NCBI RefSeq assembly: GCF_000526215.1
Contig: NZ_JAFQ01000004.1
Location: 1,364,001-1,428,000, forward strand
Source: Nocardia sp. BMG51109
GTDB taxonomy: Bacteria > Actinomycetota > Actinomycetes > Mycobacteriales > Mycobacteriaceae
Length of the DNA: 64,000 bases
Reading direction: 5' to 3'
Shown here: piece by piece, positions 43,655-53,918 of the stretch
Layout: the number at the start of each line of letters is the position of its first letter
How positions within the stretch are numbered: position 1 is the first letter of the stretch
Notes under the pieces: generated by a model
Database searches by the model: none
What the model saw: only the letters and a program-made list of their open reading frames with translations
Told to the model about the DNA's origin: nothing
Translations under genes and position numbers: made by a program

Positions 43655-44998
43655 ATGGATCTCCTCAACCCTATCGATGCGCTGTTCCTGACGATCGAAT
43701 CCCGCGAGCATCCGATGCACGTGGGCGGCCTGCAACTGTTCGAACCTCCCGACGATGCCGACGTCGATTTCGTCCGCGCGATGTACGACGAGGCGATGGC
43801 GGCGACCGACGTGCCGGCGCGCTTCCGCCGTCGGCCGGGCCGCATCCTCGGCGGGTTCTCGAGCGTCGCGTGGTCGCACGCCGAGAATGTCGATCTGGGC
43901 TACCACCTGCACCGATGCGCCCTGCCCGCGCCCGGCGGCCGCACCGAGCTGCTCGATCTCATCGGCCGGTTGCATTCGACTCTGCTCGATCGGCACCGTC
44001 CGCTGTGGGAGGGCCGGATCATCGAGGGCCTGGCCGACGGCCGGTTCGCCCTCTACGTCAAGGTCCATCACGCCATGATGGACGGGGTGTCGGCGCTGCG
44101 GCTGCTGCAGCGCGCGCTGACCGACGACCCGTACGACACCCGGCTGCGCATGCCGTGGACGATCGAACGACCGGAGCGGGACCCGGACGCCACCGCGGGA
44201 ATCTGGGAACAGATCCGAAAGACGGTGCCGCACATGGCCACCGGTGCCGGCATCACCGCACGCGCGCTGGCGCGGGGGCAGCTGGAACTGCCGCTGTCGG
44301 CGCCGCACACGATGCTCAACGTGCCGATCGGCGGTGCGCGCAGCGTCGCGGTGGCCTCCTGGCCGCTGGAACGGATCCGCGCCGTGCGCCGCGCGACCGG
44401 CAGCACCGTCAACGACGTGATCCTGGCGATGTCGGCCGGTGCGCTGCGTTCCTATCTCATGGAGCGAAACGCGTTGCCGGACAAGGCGTTGACCGCGATG
44501 GTCCCGGTGAGCCTGCGCAGCCCCACCGACTCCGGCTCGGACGGCAACATGGTCGCGGCACTGCTGTGCACCCTCGGCACCGATATCGCCGACGCCGGGC
44601 AGCGGCTGCACACGATCGGCGACTCGGTGCGGCGGGCGAAGGAGGTGTTCCAGCAGTTGCCCCGGCCGGAGGCGATAGCGCTCTCGGCCCTGCTGCTGTC
44701 TCCGCTCGTCACGACGCTGATACCGGGTTTCCAAGCGCTGCCCCGGGTCCCGTACAACCTGGTCGTCTCCAACGTGCCCGGCCCCCGCAAGCCGGTGTAC
44801 CTGCGTGGCGCCCGCCTGGACCGCAACTATCCCCTGTCCATCCCGTACGACGGCCAGGCCATGAACATCACGATCACCAACACCGCCGACACCCTCGACT
44901 TCGGCCTCGTGGCCTGCCGCCGCTCGGTCCCCCGGCTCCCCCGCATGATCGGCCACCTGAACTCCGCCCTCGAAGACCTCGAAGCCGCCGCCCGATAA
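43655..44998 (+). CDS. Wax ester synthase/diacylglycerol acyltransferase (WS/DGAT)
   Basis: 447 aa. Active-site HHAMMDG (His138-His139...Asp143-Gly144) and the C-terminal YNLVVSNVPGPRKPVYLRGA and PLSIPYDGQAMNITI motifs, all standard for the family. Makes triacylglycerols or wax esters from acyl-CoA, important for storage lipid in mycolate actinobacteria. Monocistronic. Confidence 0.92.
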   Translation: MDLLNPIDALFLTIESREHPMHVGGLQLFEPPDDADVDFVRAMYDEAMAATDVPARFRRRPGRILGGFSSVAWSHAENVDLGYHLHRCALPAPGGRTELLDLIGRLHSTLLDRHRPLWEGRIIEGLADGRFALYVKVHHAMMDGVSALRLLQRALTDDPYDTRLRMPWTIERPERDPDATAGIWEQIRKTVPHMATGAGITARALARGQLELPLSAPHTMLNVPIGGARSVAVASWPLERIRAVRRATGSTVNDVILAMSAGALRSYLMERNALPDKALTAMVPVSLRSPTDSGSDGNMVAALLCTLGTDIADAGQRLHTIGDSVRRAKEVFQQLPRPEAIALSALLLSPLVTTLIPGFQALPRVPYNLVVSNVPGPRKPVYLRGARLDRNYPLSIPYDGQAMNITITNTADTLDFGLVACRRSVPRLPRMIGHLNSALEDLEAAAR

Positions 44999-45113
44999 CC
45001 CCGGCAGCACCGCGCAGGAAGTATCGGCGACCGCTTCCTGCGACGACGCCGCCCGACGTTCCTGACGGTCGGTGGTCCGAAACCGGCGCCCGCACCCGCC
45101 CTAGGGTGAGACC

Positions 45114-45863
45114 GTGGAGATGCGATGGCCCGAGCTGCGGGAACGGTATGTGATCGAGGAGGATTCGGCGGTTCTCGCGCTGAACAAGCCCGCCGGGATC
45201 GCGGTGACCGGGGAGCGGCACGACACCGACATCGTGGAGTTGGCGGCCGGGGACGGGGAGACGCTGTATCCGGTGCATCGCATCGACAAGGTGACCTCGG
45301 GGCTGGTGCTGCTGGCCAAGGATCTCGGCGCGCACGGAGAACTCACCCGGCAGTTCACCAAGCGCACGGCCGACAAGGTCTATCTGGCGATCACCGCCTC
45401 CACCGGGCTGCCCGACCGGGGCGTCGTCGACCTGCCGCTGAGCGTGGGACGGAAGAACCGGGTGCGGATCGCGGCGCCCCGCGAGAGCATCACCCGGGAC
45501 GGCGACACCTGGCGCGTCGACGAGCGAGAGCTGTTGGCGGGTAAGAACTATCCGTCCCGGACCGAGTTCACCGCCGTGCTGCGCGCCGAGGAGTACACCG
45601 TGCTCGCGGTCCGGCCGATCACCGGTCGGCGGCATCAGATCCGCGTGCATCTGGCCTGGATCGGGCATCCCCTCGTCGGCGATCCGCTGTTCGACCGGTC
45701 CGGCACCCATCCCCGCACGCACCTGCACTCCTGGCGACTACGACTGGACGCCTCCTGGCGCGCACCGGCCCGGCTGGCGCTGGAGGCGCCGCCCGGCGCC
45801 GACTTCTGGAACGTCGGTGCGACCGCCCTCACCGCGGCGGCCGAACTACTCGGTGACATCTAG
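45114..45863 (+). CDS. RluA-family pseudouridine synthase
   Basis: 249 aa. Catalytic Asp58 in PVHRIDKVTSGLVLLAK, and TGRRHQIRVHLAWIGHPLVG later, as in RluA/TruC. Converts uridine to pseudouridine in rRNA or tRNA. GTG start. Site of modification unknown. Confidence 0.88.
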   Translation: MEMRWPELRERYVIEEDSAVLALNKPAGIAVTGERHDTDIVELAAGDGETLYPVHRIDKVTSGLVLLAKDLGAHGELTRQFTKRTADKVYLAITASTGLPDRGVVDLPLSVGRKNRVRIAAPRESITRDGDTWRVDERELLAGKNYPSRTEFTAVLRAEEYTVLAVRPITGRRHQIRVHLAWIGHPLVGDPLFDRSGTHPRTHLHSWRLRLDASWRAPARLALEAPPGADFWNVGATALTAAAELLGDI

Positions 45864-46013
45864 GCGCACATCCGCCCCGGCCATGCATCGCGGCTATATT
45901 TCGTGGCGGGTTTCATGCAGACGCGATAGCAGGCCGCGATTTAACCTGGACAGGGTGCCTTGTCAGGCACGCTCGGGCGCAACGGCGCGATCCCCACGAG
46001 AAAGCGAACGCCG

Positions 46014-46793
46014 ATGATTGTGGTGGCACAGCTCAGCGACACCCACTTCGACCTGCACGCACGCAATGCCGAACGAGTCGAACGGGTGATGGCCTACCTG
46101 GCCGATCTGCCGCACCGGCCCGACGCGATCCTGGTCACCGGCGACATCACCGAATCGGGCAAGGCCGAGGAGTACGAGCAGGCGCGCGCCGCGCTGCTGG
46201 CCGATGTCCCGGTGCGGGTCCTGCCGGGCAATCACGACGACCGCGCCAACCTGCGCGAAATCCTGTTGGGCCGGCCGGGTTCCTACGAGCCGATCAACCG
46301 GGTCCTGCGGCTGGACGGGCTGACGGTGGCGCTGCTGGACTCCACCGTCCCCGGCGCCGGCGGCGGCGAGCTGACCGACGACACCTACGCCTGGCTGACC
46401 GATCTGCTGCGCGAGTCGCCGTCCGACGGCGCCGTGCTGATCGCCCTGCATCATCCGCCACTGCCCATGTACAGCACCGTGGTCGACCCGATCCGGCTGG
46501 CCGATCCGGAGCGCCTGGAACGCATCGTGGCCGGCGACGACCGGATCGTCGGCGTGCTCACCGGGCATATGCACGCGATGGCGACCACGCTGTTCGGCGG
46601 GCGGCAGCTGGTGGTCGCGCCGAGCGTGGCGTCCTCGATCGGCGCCGAATGGGAGGTCGGCTCGCCGGGACAGGTGCCGGTCGACTACGGACCCGACCCG
46701 TCGCTGGTGCTGCACGCGATCGACGGTCGCCGGCTGACGTCGATCGTGCGCACGGTGCCGATGGGCGGCTGGATTGCGATCCAGCCGACGTAA
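46014..46793 (+). CDS. CpdA-like calcineurin-type phosphodiesterase
   Basis: 259 aa. Metal motifs in order: LSDTHF (Asp9, His11), LVTGDITESGKAEEY, GNHDDR, HHPPLP and GHMHAMATTLFGG. Family members hydrolyse 3',5'-cAMP or other cyclic nucleotides and phosphoesters. ATG 46014 (MIVVAQLSDTHF). The cAMP role is known for the mycobacterial relative but not shown here. Confidence 0.88.
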   Translation: MIVVAQLSDTHFDLHARNAERVERVMAYLADLPHRPDAILVTGDITESGKAEEYEQARAALLADVPVRVLPGNHDDRANLREILLGRPGSYEPINRVLRLDGLTVALLDSTVPGAGGGELTDDTYAWLTDLLRESPSDGAVLIALHHPPLPMYSTVVDPIRLADPERLERIVAGDDRIVGVLTGHMHAMATTLFGGRQLVVAPSVASSIGAEWEVGSPGQVPVDYGPDPSLVLHAIDGRRLTSIVRTVPMGGWIAIQPT

Positions 46794-46808
46794 TCGGCGT
46801 GGCCGGCG

Positions 46809-47894
46809 CTACCGGTTGCGCACCGTCCGGCCGTTGACCTCGGCGCGTTCCCGGCGATACGCCGACGGCGTGGTTCCGGTCCAGCGCTTGAAGGCGTAGA
46901 TGAATGTCGACGCCTCGGCGTAGCCGAGCCGGATGGCCACGTCGCTCACCGACAGCGGTGTGGCGGTGAGCATCTCCTCCGCCAGGGCGCGGCGCACCTC
47001 GTCCAGCAGGGCGCGGTAGCTGGTGCCGGCGGCGTCCAGGTGGCGCCGCAGCGTGCGGGTGCTCATATTGAGATCGCGGGCCACGGCGTCGATTCCGGGT
47101 GGTGCGGCGAATCCGTCCGCCCCGCCGTGCGGCATCAGCCGTTCCCGCACCTCGGCGGCGATGCCGGTGCGGGCGCGGCGGCGATGTACCAGGTCGCGAC
47201 ACTGTGCCAGGCACATCGCCCAGGTGTGCTCGTTGGCCTGCGGCAACGGCTTTTCCAGCATTTCGGGGGCGAGCGAGAACAGATTCCGCGTGCGCCCGAA
47301 CCGCGGCCGCACGCCGATGATGTCGGCGAGCTGATCGGCGTATTCCGGTTCCGGATAGTCGAATTCGGCGCGGATCAGCCGCATCGGGCGGCCCATCAGA
47401 TCCGTCATCACCTGGTGCATGGCGAGCACGTCCCGTTCCACCAGGAAGCGCCGCACATCGGCCGGCACCAGCTCGTCGTGGATATCCGCGACGAATTCCC
47501 CCGGCTCCCAATGGATTACCGGAATGCAGAAGGTGAAGCTCAGCTCCAGGAAGCGCAGCGCGAACGAGATCGCCTCGCCGAGCGTGGGACTGGATACGCA
47601 GGCGAACCCGAAGATGCCGAAGGTGGTGATCCGGTAGCGGCGGCCCACCTCGACGCCGAGAGCCGGGCGATCGTCGCCCAGCGCCCGCACCAGATTGCGG
47701 ATCACCGCCAGTTCGGTATGGGCGTCGATCTGCGCGTCGGGGTCGGCGAGCACCGCCTCGGACAGGCCGGTACCGCGCAACATCTGCGCCGTCGATACGC
47801 CGTGTTCGCGCGCGTAACCGACCATCAACGCCACGCTCGCCGCTCCCCGCGGAAAGTCCCAGTTGCGAACGCCGGGGTGCTGCACCGTTGCCAT
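46809..47894 (-). CDS. AraC-family regulator (OruR/ArgR-like)
   Basis: 361 aa. N-terminal sensor domain (SVALMVGYAREHGVSTAQML, FAC VSSPTLGEAI region) and a C-terminal AraC double HTH: VARDLNMSTRTLRRHLDAAG and VSDVAIRLGYAEASTFIYAF with KRWTGTTPSAYRR. ATG 47894 (MATVQHPGVRNWDF). Ligand and targets unknown. Converges with the CpdA-like gene. Confidence 0.88.
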   Translation of the reverse strand: MATVQHPGVRNWDFPRGAASVALMVGYAREHGVSTAQMLRGTGLSEAVLADPDAQIDAHTELAVIRNLVRALGDDRPALGVEVGRRYRITTFGIFGFACVSSPTLGEAISFALRFLELSFTFCIPVIHWEPGEFVADIHDELVPADVRRFLVERDVLAMHQVMTDLMGRPMRLIRAEFDYPEPEYADQLADIIGVRPRFGRTRNLFSLAPEMLEKPLPQANEHTWAMCLAQCRDLVHRRRARTGIAAEVRERLMPHGGADGFAAPPGIDAVARDLNMSTRTLRRHLDAAGTSYRALLDEVRRALAEEMLTATPLSVSDVAIRLGYAEASTFIYAFKRWTGTTPSAYRRERAEVNGRTVRNR

Positions 47895-48233
47895 GAGCCG
47901 ATTATGGCCGGATATGTAGATCGGTCCGGCACTCCTCCTACAGTAGGGAACTGTACGCATGATGTGAGGAGCGCCACAATGTCGGGGCGACGCCTCGATT
48001 GCGGCCGCTGAGTGCGGTCGCCGGGCACCGCAACGATGGTCGCAATGCCGCCACCCGCAGTGTGACGCCGCCGCTCGCGGGGGTGACACAGAGATCCGCA
48101 GCGTCACGCCGCCGCCCGCCGGTACGACACAGAGGTCCCAGCGTGATGCGGATGCCCGCGGTGTGATGCAGCGGATATCGGCCCGGATCGCACGACGGAT
48201 CCCGCATCCCGCCCGACCTGGCAGACTTGATCC
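47895..48233. other. Intergenic with imperfect tandem repeats
   Basis: 339 bp between AraC and ECF genes. At 48057-48097 and 48098-48139 two copies of about 41 bp (gcagtgtgacgccgccgc..., gcagcgtcacgccgccgc...) stand in tandem, and a degenerate third follows. No gene seen. Promoters of both flanking genes must lie here. Confidence 0.6.
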
Positions 48234-50381
48234 GTGACCGCTCCACCCCCGCCCCTCGCCGGGCCGACCCCCGTGCACGGTTCGCTGCGCCCCATCGAAC
48301 TGGCCACCGGAGCGGTCCTGGGCGGCGTCACGGTCGGCCTGGTGACCGTCGGCTCGGTGATTCCCTTCGCGGCCGCGCTGAATCTGGTCGCGGCGGTGCC
48401 GATGGGGCTGCTGGCGCACCGCTACCGGCTGCGGGCCAGCGTGGCCACGGCGGTGGCAACGACGCTGGTGACCTTCGTCGCGGCCGGGCTGATGTCGGCC
48501 GCGGCCGTGCTCGGCGCGGCCACGATCGGCGGCATCATCGGCACCGTCAAGCGGCGCGGCCGCGGGCTGCCCACGGTGCTCGGGCTCTCGATCTTCGCGG
48601 GCCTGGCCTGGGCCGTGCTGACGGTAGTGTGGCTGCTGGCGTTCGGCACCACCCGCAACCTGTTCTTCGACAACATCCGCAATGCGTCCCGCGGTGTGCA
48701 GGACATCGCCGAACGGGCCCGGCTGGACGCGCTCGGTCAGGGCGTCGCCGAATTAGCCGATCTGGTGCTGCGCTGGTGGTGGCTGTACGTGGGGGCCGGG
48801 ATGGCGGTCGGCGTGATCGTGACGGCGCTGTTCTCCTGGTTCGCGCTGGGCTCGGTGCTGGATCGGCTGTCCTGGCTGCCCGGCCGCGACCGGCTGGACG
48901 CGCCGCCGGACGATCGGCCGGTCGCACCGCTGCCGGTGACGCTGCAGGGGGTGTCGTTCCGGTATCCGGGCGCACGCACCGACGCGCTGTCCGGGATCGA
49001 TCTCACCGTGCGGCTCGGCGAATTCGTGGCCGTGGTCGGCCACAACGGCTCGGGCAAGTCGACGCTCACCCGGGTACTCGCCGGCCGCCCGCCCACCGGC
49101 GGCACGGTGGAGCGGCCCGGTTCGGCGGGGCTCGGCCTGCTCGGCGGCACCGCGCTGGTGCTACAGCGGCCGGAGAGCCAGACGCTGGGCGTGCTGGTCG
49201 CCGACGACGTGGTGTGGGGCCTGCCGCAGGAACTGGCCGAGCAGGTCGACATCGAGGGGCTGCTGTGCGAGGTCGGCCTCGGCGGCCTGGGCGGCACGGA
49301 GACGGCCACCCTGTCCGGCGGGCAGCAGCAGCGCCTCGCCGTGGCCGCCGCCCTGGCACGCAAGCCGGCGCTGCTGATCGCCGACGAGGCCACCTCGATG
49401 ATCGATCCGGACGGCCGCCGCGAACTCGTCGCGCTGCTGACGGAACTGCCCGCTCGGCACGGGATGGCGGTCGTGCTGGTCACCCACCACGAGGCCGATG
49501 CGGCGGCCGCCGACCGGGTGGTGCATCTGGCCGGCGGGCAGCAGGTGGACCGGCTGCCCAGCTGGCCGCGCCCGGTCCACGATCCGCGCCGGCGCCCGAT
49601 GGGCGACCCGCTGCTGCGCCTGCGCGACGTGCGGCACACCTACAACCGCGGCACGCCGTGGTCGGCCACCGCACTGCACGGCGTCGACCTGACGGTGCGG
49701 CGCGGCGAGGCGCTGCTCGTGGTCGGCGGCAACGGATCGGGCAAGTCGACGCTGGCCTGGATCATGGCCGGCCTGGTCGTCCCCTCCGCCGGGGCCTGCG
49801 AACTGCTCGAGCCGAGCGGCGCGACGCCGGTGCACCGCCGAATCGGCGCGGTGGAGCTGGCCTTTCAGCATTCCCGGCTGCAATTGCAGCGGCAGACCGT
49901 CGGGGCGGAGATCGAGGACTGGGGCGGCAGCGGCACCGGTTCCGGCGCGGTCGGGCGGGCGCTGGACGCGGTCGGACTGGACCGCATGGTGGCGACGCGA
50001 TCGATCGAATCGCTGTCCGGCGGCCAGGCCAAGCGCGTGGTGCTGGCCGCCATCGTGGCCGCCCGGCCGCAGGTGGTGGTCTTCGACGAGCCGCTGGCCG
50101 GGCTCGATCCGCAGGGCCGCGCCGAGGTGGTGGAACTGCTGGCGCGACTGCGCGATTCGGGCCTGACGCTGATCATCATCTCGCACGACGTCGAGGACAT
50201 GACCGCGGTGTGCGACCGCACAGTGCACCTGCGGTCCGGGCATATCCTCGCGGCCGCGCCGGAGGCCACCATCGCACCCGACGAACACCGCGCGGCGCAG
50301 GCGCCCGAGTCCGCCGCACCGGCCTGGGCGCACCTGCGCCTGCGACGCCCCGGAGCGAGCGGATCGGGAGGCGCGCGATGA
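48234..50381 (+). CDS. ECF transporter: membrane domain fused to two ABC ATPases (Rv2326c-like)
   Basis: 715 aa. The first 225 residues are hydrophobic helices ([20 protein letters not shown] and following). Two ABC domains come next: [14 protein letters not shown] with [11 protein letters not shown], and [14 protein letters not shown] with [11 protein letters not shown]. This equals an S-component-like or DUF2232-type membrane part fused to EcfA-EcfA', an arrangement known from mycobacterial Rv2326c. Energises vitamin or metal uptake; the ligand is not evident. GTG start. Ends by ATGA overlap with a repeat ORF. Confidence 0.87.
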   Translation: MTAPPPPLAGPTPVHGSLRPIELATGAVLGGVTVGLVTVGSVIPFAAALNLVAAVPMGLLAHRYRLRASVATAVATTLVTFVAAGLMSAAAVLGAATIGGIIGTVKRRGRGLPTVLGLSIFAGLAWAVLTVVWLLAFGTTRNLFFDNIRNASRGVQDIAERARLDALGQGVAELADLVLRWWWLYVGAGMAVGVIVTALFSWFALGSVLDRLSWLPGRDRLDAPPDDRPVAPLPVTLQGVSFRYPGARTDALSGIDLTVRLGEFVAVVGHNGSGKSTLTRVLAGRPPTGGTVERPGSAGLGLLGGTALVLQRPESQTLGVLVADDVVWGLPQELAEQVDIEGLLCEVGLGGLGGTETATLSGGQQQRLAVAAALARKPALLIADEATSMIDPDGRRELVALLTELPARHGMAVVLVTHHEADAAAADRVVHLAGGQQVDRLPSWPRPVHDPRRRPMGDPLLRLRDVRHTYNRGTPWSATALHGVDLTVRRGEALLVVGGNGSGKSTLAWIMAGLVVPSAGACELLEPSGATPVHRRIGAVELAFQHSRLQLQRQTVGAEIEDWGGSGTGSGAVGRALDAVGLDRMVATRSIESLSGGQAKRVVLAAIVAARPQVVVFDEPLAGLDPQGRAEVVELLARLRDSGLTLIIISHDVEDMTAVCDRTVHLRSGHILAAAPEATIAPDEHRAAQAPESAAPAWAHLRLRRPGASGSGGAR

Positions 50382-50560
50382 GCACCCGTGCGAGCAGGGG
50401 CTGTGCGATGCGCACCGCGCTATCCAACGGCTACACGACGAGCACCGCGCTATCCCACGGACACGCGACAAGCACCGCGCTATCCCACGGACACGCGACA
50501 AGCACCGCGCTATCCCACGGACACGCGACAAGCACCGCGCTGTCGGGAGGTGTGCGATGA
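50378..50560 (+). CDS. 60-codon tandem-repeat ORF between ecfA and ecfT
   Basis: ATG overlaps the upstream stop and its own TGA overlaps the ecfT start, so translation could pass through all three genes. Contents are about four copies of [10 protein letters not shown]. The repeat resembles the ecfT start (ATGAGCACCGTGCTG) and may have grown from it. Whether the peptide does anything is unknown; it may only keep coupling. Confidence 0.5.
50411..50545. repeat. 30-bp tandem repeat, four units
   Basis: Units at 50411-50440, 50441-50470, 50471-50500 and 50501-50530 and a partial fifth, core agcaccgcgctatcccacgg. The two units at 50471-50530 are identical to each other and the one before differs little. 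Confidence 0.92.
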
Positions 50561-51294
50561 GCACCGTGCTGCTGCGCGAGGTTCCGGTGCCCAGCCCGGT
50601 GCATCGGTTGTGGGCCGGGACGAAGATGATCGGGGTGTTCCTGATCAGCCTGCTGCTGATGGTGCTGCCCTCGTGGCCGGTGCTGGGCATCACGGTGCTG
50701 TTCCTCGTGGTGGTCGGCGTGCTGGCGCGGCTGCCGCTGGGGACGCTGCCGCGGCTGCCGTGGTGGTTCTGGGGGCTGCTGGCGGCCGGTGCGCTGATCA
50801 ACGTTCCGGTCGGCGGCGCGGCCGTGCTGCGGTACGTGCAGGTGGTGATCCTCGGGCTGATCCTGGTGGCCGCCTCGTTCCTGATCGCCTGGACCACGCC
50901 GATGAGCGAGATCGCCCCGGCCCTGGCGACCTTGGGCGCGCCGCTGCGCAAGCTGCGGGTGCCGGTGGACGAATGGGCCGTGGTGGTGGCGTTGACGCTG
51001 CGCGGCCTGCCGCTGCTGCTGGACGAGATGCGCATCCTGCGGGCCGCCCGCCGGTTGCGCCCCAAGGATTCCGCACTGCGCCGGGCCACCGTCAATCCGC
51101 TGCTGGACATCCTGACCGCCGCGATGGCGGTCGCCACCCGCCGGGCCGGTGAACTCGGCGAGGCCATCACCGCGCGCGGCGGCACCGGGCAGCTCACCGC
51201 CCATCCCAGCGCGCCGGGCCGGCGCGACGCGATCGCCCTGACCGTGGTGGTCGTGGTTTGTGTCGGCGCGGTCGCCCTCGATCTCCTTACCTAG
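50557..51294 (+). CDS. ECF transporter transmembrane component EcfT
   Basis: 245 aa. Hydrophobic helices and the coupling helices RGLPLLLDEMRILRAARRLR and ATRRAGELGEAITARG, which carry the A-R-R/A-R-G signatures of EcfT. Scaffold that links the fused ATPases to the substrate-binding component. ATG overlaps the repeat ORF. With the preceding gene it makes a complete ECF module. Confidence 0.87.
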   Translation: MSTVLLREVPVPSPVHRLWAGTKMIGVFLISLLLMVLPSWPVLGITVLFLVVVGVLARLPLGTLPRLPWWFWGLLAAGALINVPVGGAAVLRYVQVVILGLILVAASFLIAWTTPMSEIAPALATLGAPLRKLRVPVDEWAVVVALTLRGLPLLLDEMRILRAARRLRPKDSALRRATVNPLLDILTAAMAVATRRAGELGEAITARGGTGQLTAHPSAPGRRDAIALTVVVVVCVGAVALDLLT

Positions 51295-51500
51295 GGCAAA
51301 CCTGGCGGTACGACGAAATATCTTCTCTCTGGCACGATTTCGGACTACGACCGACCTCGGTGAAGGTACAGTTACTGATGTCGAGTAGCCGGTCGGCGGC
51401 TCGTGCGCTGCAGGGGTGAAACAGCGGGGTCTACGAAAATCGCGCGCGTCCGGGGGGCTTTCGGCGGGCAAAATCCTGATCGAGATGGGAACAACCACAA

Positions 51501-52178
51501 ATGAATCTGCGCAAGTTCACCGCTGCGGCCCTACCGGTTGTCGCGAGCGTTGCCTTGGGGGCGGGCACCGTTCATGCCGCGCCCGGGGCTACCGCGGTGC
51601 TAGACGAGGCGGTGCGAGACGAGGCGGTGCGATACGAGGCGACGCTGGTCGGCGATACGGTCCGGACCACGCTGCACGGCGGGTTCTTCGAGATATCCGG
51701 TGACGAGCGCACCGTCGCGGTCCGCTCCGACGACGGAGCCACGCTGGTGACGCTGCCGCTGGCGTTCCGGCAGGACGGGCTGGAATATCCGATGCCGCAC
51801 CAGGTCCGTGCCGAGGGGCGGGTACTGGATCTGACGGCGGTCGAGGACGTGGCCTCGGCCCGCCCCGTCCCGGCGACGCCGGTGGCCTCGCCGGAGGAGA
51901 ATCAGCGCGCCATGGAGGCGTTCTCCGCCCAGTTCGGCATCGCCACCGCGATCGGCGGATTCATCGGCACCGCGATCGGAGCGGCGATCGGATTCGTGGT
52001 CGGACTTCCCACCGGTGTGCTGGATCCGGCCGCGATCATCATCGGGGCGGGCATCGGTGGTGTCGTCGGCACCCTGGTCGCCGGCGGTCCCACGCTGGCC
52101 GTCGCGGGTATCGACCTGATGAGCACGCTGGCCGCCCCGCCGGGCACCACGAAGTGGATGGACACCACCGGCCGCTGA
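51501..52178 (+). CDS. Secreted protein with C-terminal glycine-zipper segment
   Basis: 225 aa. Signal peptide MNLRKFTAAALPVVASVALG ending near AHAAPG. A beta-rich middle (TLHGGFFEISGDERTVAVRS, FRQDGLEYPMPHQVRAEGRV) and a Gly/Ala/Ile-rich stretch FGIATAIGGFIGTAIGAAIG that could insert in a membrane. Similar proteins are widespread in Nocardia as far as I recall. No function known. Confidence 0.8.
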   Translation: MNLRKFTAAALPVVASVALGAGTVHAAPGATAVLDEAVRDEAVRYEATLVGDTVRTTLHGGFFEISGDERTVAVRSDDGATLVTLPLAFRQDGLEYPMPHQVRAEGRVLDLTAVEDVASARPVPATPVASPEENQRAMEAFSAQFGIATAIGGFIGTAIGAAIGFVVGLPTGVLDPAAIIIGAGIGGVVGTLVAGGPTLAVAGIDLMSTLAAPPGTTKWMDTTGR

Positions 52179-52427
52179 CCGCGGCCCCGCAGCCGCCCCG
52201 TGGATCGGCCACGGGGCGGCTGCCTCGTCCGGGGCCGGTCCCCCGGAATCGGCAGGCGGGTTCTCTCGGCGTCCGCGAGCCGCGGCCATCGTCCGCAAGC
52301 GATACCGAAGTGCTTGCCGCGCACCATAATCCGCTCAACGAGGCCCCGGCCGCCCAGCAGGTGCACCCGGACCGAAACAGCGGCCGGTCCCGACGGAAAC
52401 AGCGACCGGCCCGGATGATGCCCTACC

Positions 52428-52667
52428 GCGCAGCATCTTCCGACCGGCGCACCACACAACACCGCCCGGCCAACGCACCACAGCATCGCCCAGCAAGCGC
52501 ACCACATGGCATCGTCCGGTCAACGCACCGCGCAGCACTTTCCGATCAGCGCACCACACAGCACTTTCCGATCAGCGCACCGCGCAGCACCTTCCGATCA
52601 GCGCACCACACAGCACCTTCCGATCAGCACACCGCGCAGCATCTTCCGGTCAGCGCACCAGGCAGCC
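52428..52667. repeat. 26-bp tandem repeat, about nine units, at the lipase 3' end
   Basis: Units such as gcgcagcatcttccg...gcacca and cacagcactttccgatcagc alternate, giving a 52-bp higher-order period. The lipase stop codon at 52650 lies inside the first (rightmost) unit, so the repeat looks like amplification of the gene's own last codons and stop. Confidence 0.9.
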
Positions 52668-53918
52668 CGGAACCGGGGACGATCCCGCGAATCGGTCCGA
52701 GAGGAAGTTCATGCCGCCCGCCGCCTCGCCGATGGCCGCGCCGTTGTGCGACGGGAAGGGAGAGTGGATTGCCGTCAGGGTGGCGCCCTGCGCGCAGTAG
52801 GTCCCGACGAGTTCGGTGAAACCCGCCACCGGGATCACATCGTCGGTGTTGCCGTGGTACAGGTACAGCGGGGTGTCGGGGGCCGGTTCGCCGAGTGCGT
52901 TCCGGTCGGCCGTGGCGCGAAAGACCGGATGCGCCAACAGGTTCGGGACCGTCGAGAAGTCGTCGACGTGCGCGCCGGGGAACCTGGTCACCAGGTCCGG
53001 GCCACAGGCCGTTGCGCTCTCGGCGAGCAGTTCCCGGCCGCGGTCGTTCAGCAGTTCGGCCAGCCCGGAGTCCGGGTGGTTGCGGGCCAGGGCGATCACG
53101 ATCAGCAGCGCCAGCCCGGCCTGCACGCCGCCGTCGACCCGCTGCGCGACGGCCGGGATATCGGCCGGGACACCGCCCGCGCTGATACCGGAGAACCGCA
53201 CGTCGGGCGCGTAGCCGGCGCGCAGCTGGGCCGCCCACAACGTGGCGAACGCTCCCCCGGAGTATCCCCAGGCCCCGACCGGACCGTCCGCCACGCCCGC
53301 GGGCGGGAACGCCCGCGCTGCCCGGATCCCGTCCAGCACAGCGCGACCCGAACCCGGGCCGTCGAAGAACCGCGACTGCGGCCCTTCGTAATCGCTGACC
53401 ACGACGGCCCACCCCCGCCGCAGCGCCTCCGTGAGGTACGGAATGTCCAGCATCGTGTTCACCACGCCCGGATCACGGCCGCCGCGCAGCGCGTACGAGG
53501 GCGCGCACCGCGTGGCGAGACTGTCCTCGGGCACCTGATACGACAGCAGCGGGCGCGTGCCCGGCGACGGCACCGGCGGCACGATCACCGTCGCGACATC
53601 CACCAGCGGACGATCCTCGGAATCCGTTGTGCGATAACGCAGCTGCCATGCCGACACCGGAATCGGCAGATCGAACAGCGGGATCGGCCGGGACCCGAGC
53701 ACGGCGCCGTTCGGCCGCTCCGCGAGATCGCCGGGCACGGAATAGAACGGATCATCGTCCGGCACCGGAACATCCGCCCGCGCCGCGGGCATCCCCGGCA
53801 CCGCGAGCAGCGCGAGCGCCAGAACGAGCGCACTCGACCAGTCCCGAGCACCGCCACGCACGCTCGGACCACGATCCCGCACCGACCACCAGGCCCCGAA
53901 ACGCACCCCGGCTCCCAT
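52650..53918 (-). CDS. Secreted lipase (LIP/triacylglycerol lipase-like)
   Basis: 422 aa. Signal peptide about residues 28-48 (SSALVLALALLAVPGMPAAR), then an alpha/beta hydrolase with WGYSGGAFATLWAAQL as nucleophile elbow, LYLYHGNTDDVIP with the acid, and PSHNGAAIGEAAGGMNFLSD with the His. These match the secretory lipase family of fungi and actinobacteria. Hydrolyses triglycerides. The 3' end runs into the tandem repeat. Confidence 0.87.
   Translation of the reverse strand: MGAGVRFGAWWSVRDRGPSVRGGARDWSSALVLALALLAVPGMPAARADVPVPDDDPFYSVPGDLAERPNGAVLGSRPIPLFDLPIPVSAWQLRYRTTDSEDRPLVDVATVIVPPVPSPGTRPLLSYQVPEDSLATRCAPSYALRGGRDPGVVNTMLDIPYLTEALRRGWAVVVSDYEGPQSRFFDGPGSGRAVLDGIRAARAFPPAGVADGPVGAWGYSGGAFATLWAAQLRAGYAPDVRFSGISAGGVPADIPAVAQRVDGGVQAGLALLIVIALARNHPDSGLAELLNDRGRELLAESATACGPDLVTRFPGAHVDDFSTVPNLLAHPVFRATADRNALGEPAPDTPLYLYHGNTDDVIPVAGFTELVGTYCAQGATLTAIHSPFPSHNGAAIGEAAGGMNFLSDRFAGSSPVPGCLVR

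Noticed and set aside
46558..47511. Minus 317-codon frame opposite the CpdA-like gene and inside the AraC gene
   Set aside because: Shadow of the AraC gene in another frame; lacks any motif.
50411..50545. CRISPR array
   Set aside because: The 30-bp units are directly adjacent with no unique spacers, and no cas genes are present.
52428..52667. CRISPR array
   Set aside because: Units of 26 bp are contiguous and diverged, without spacers.
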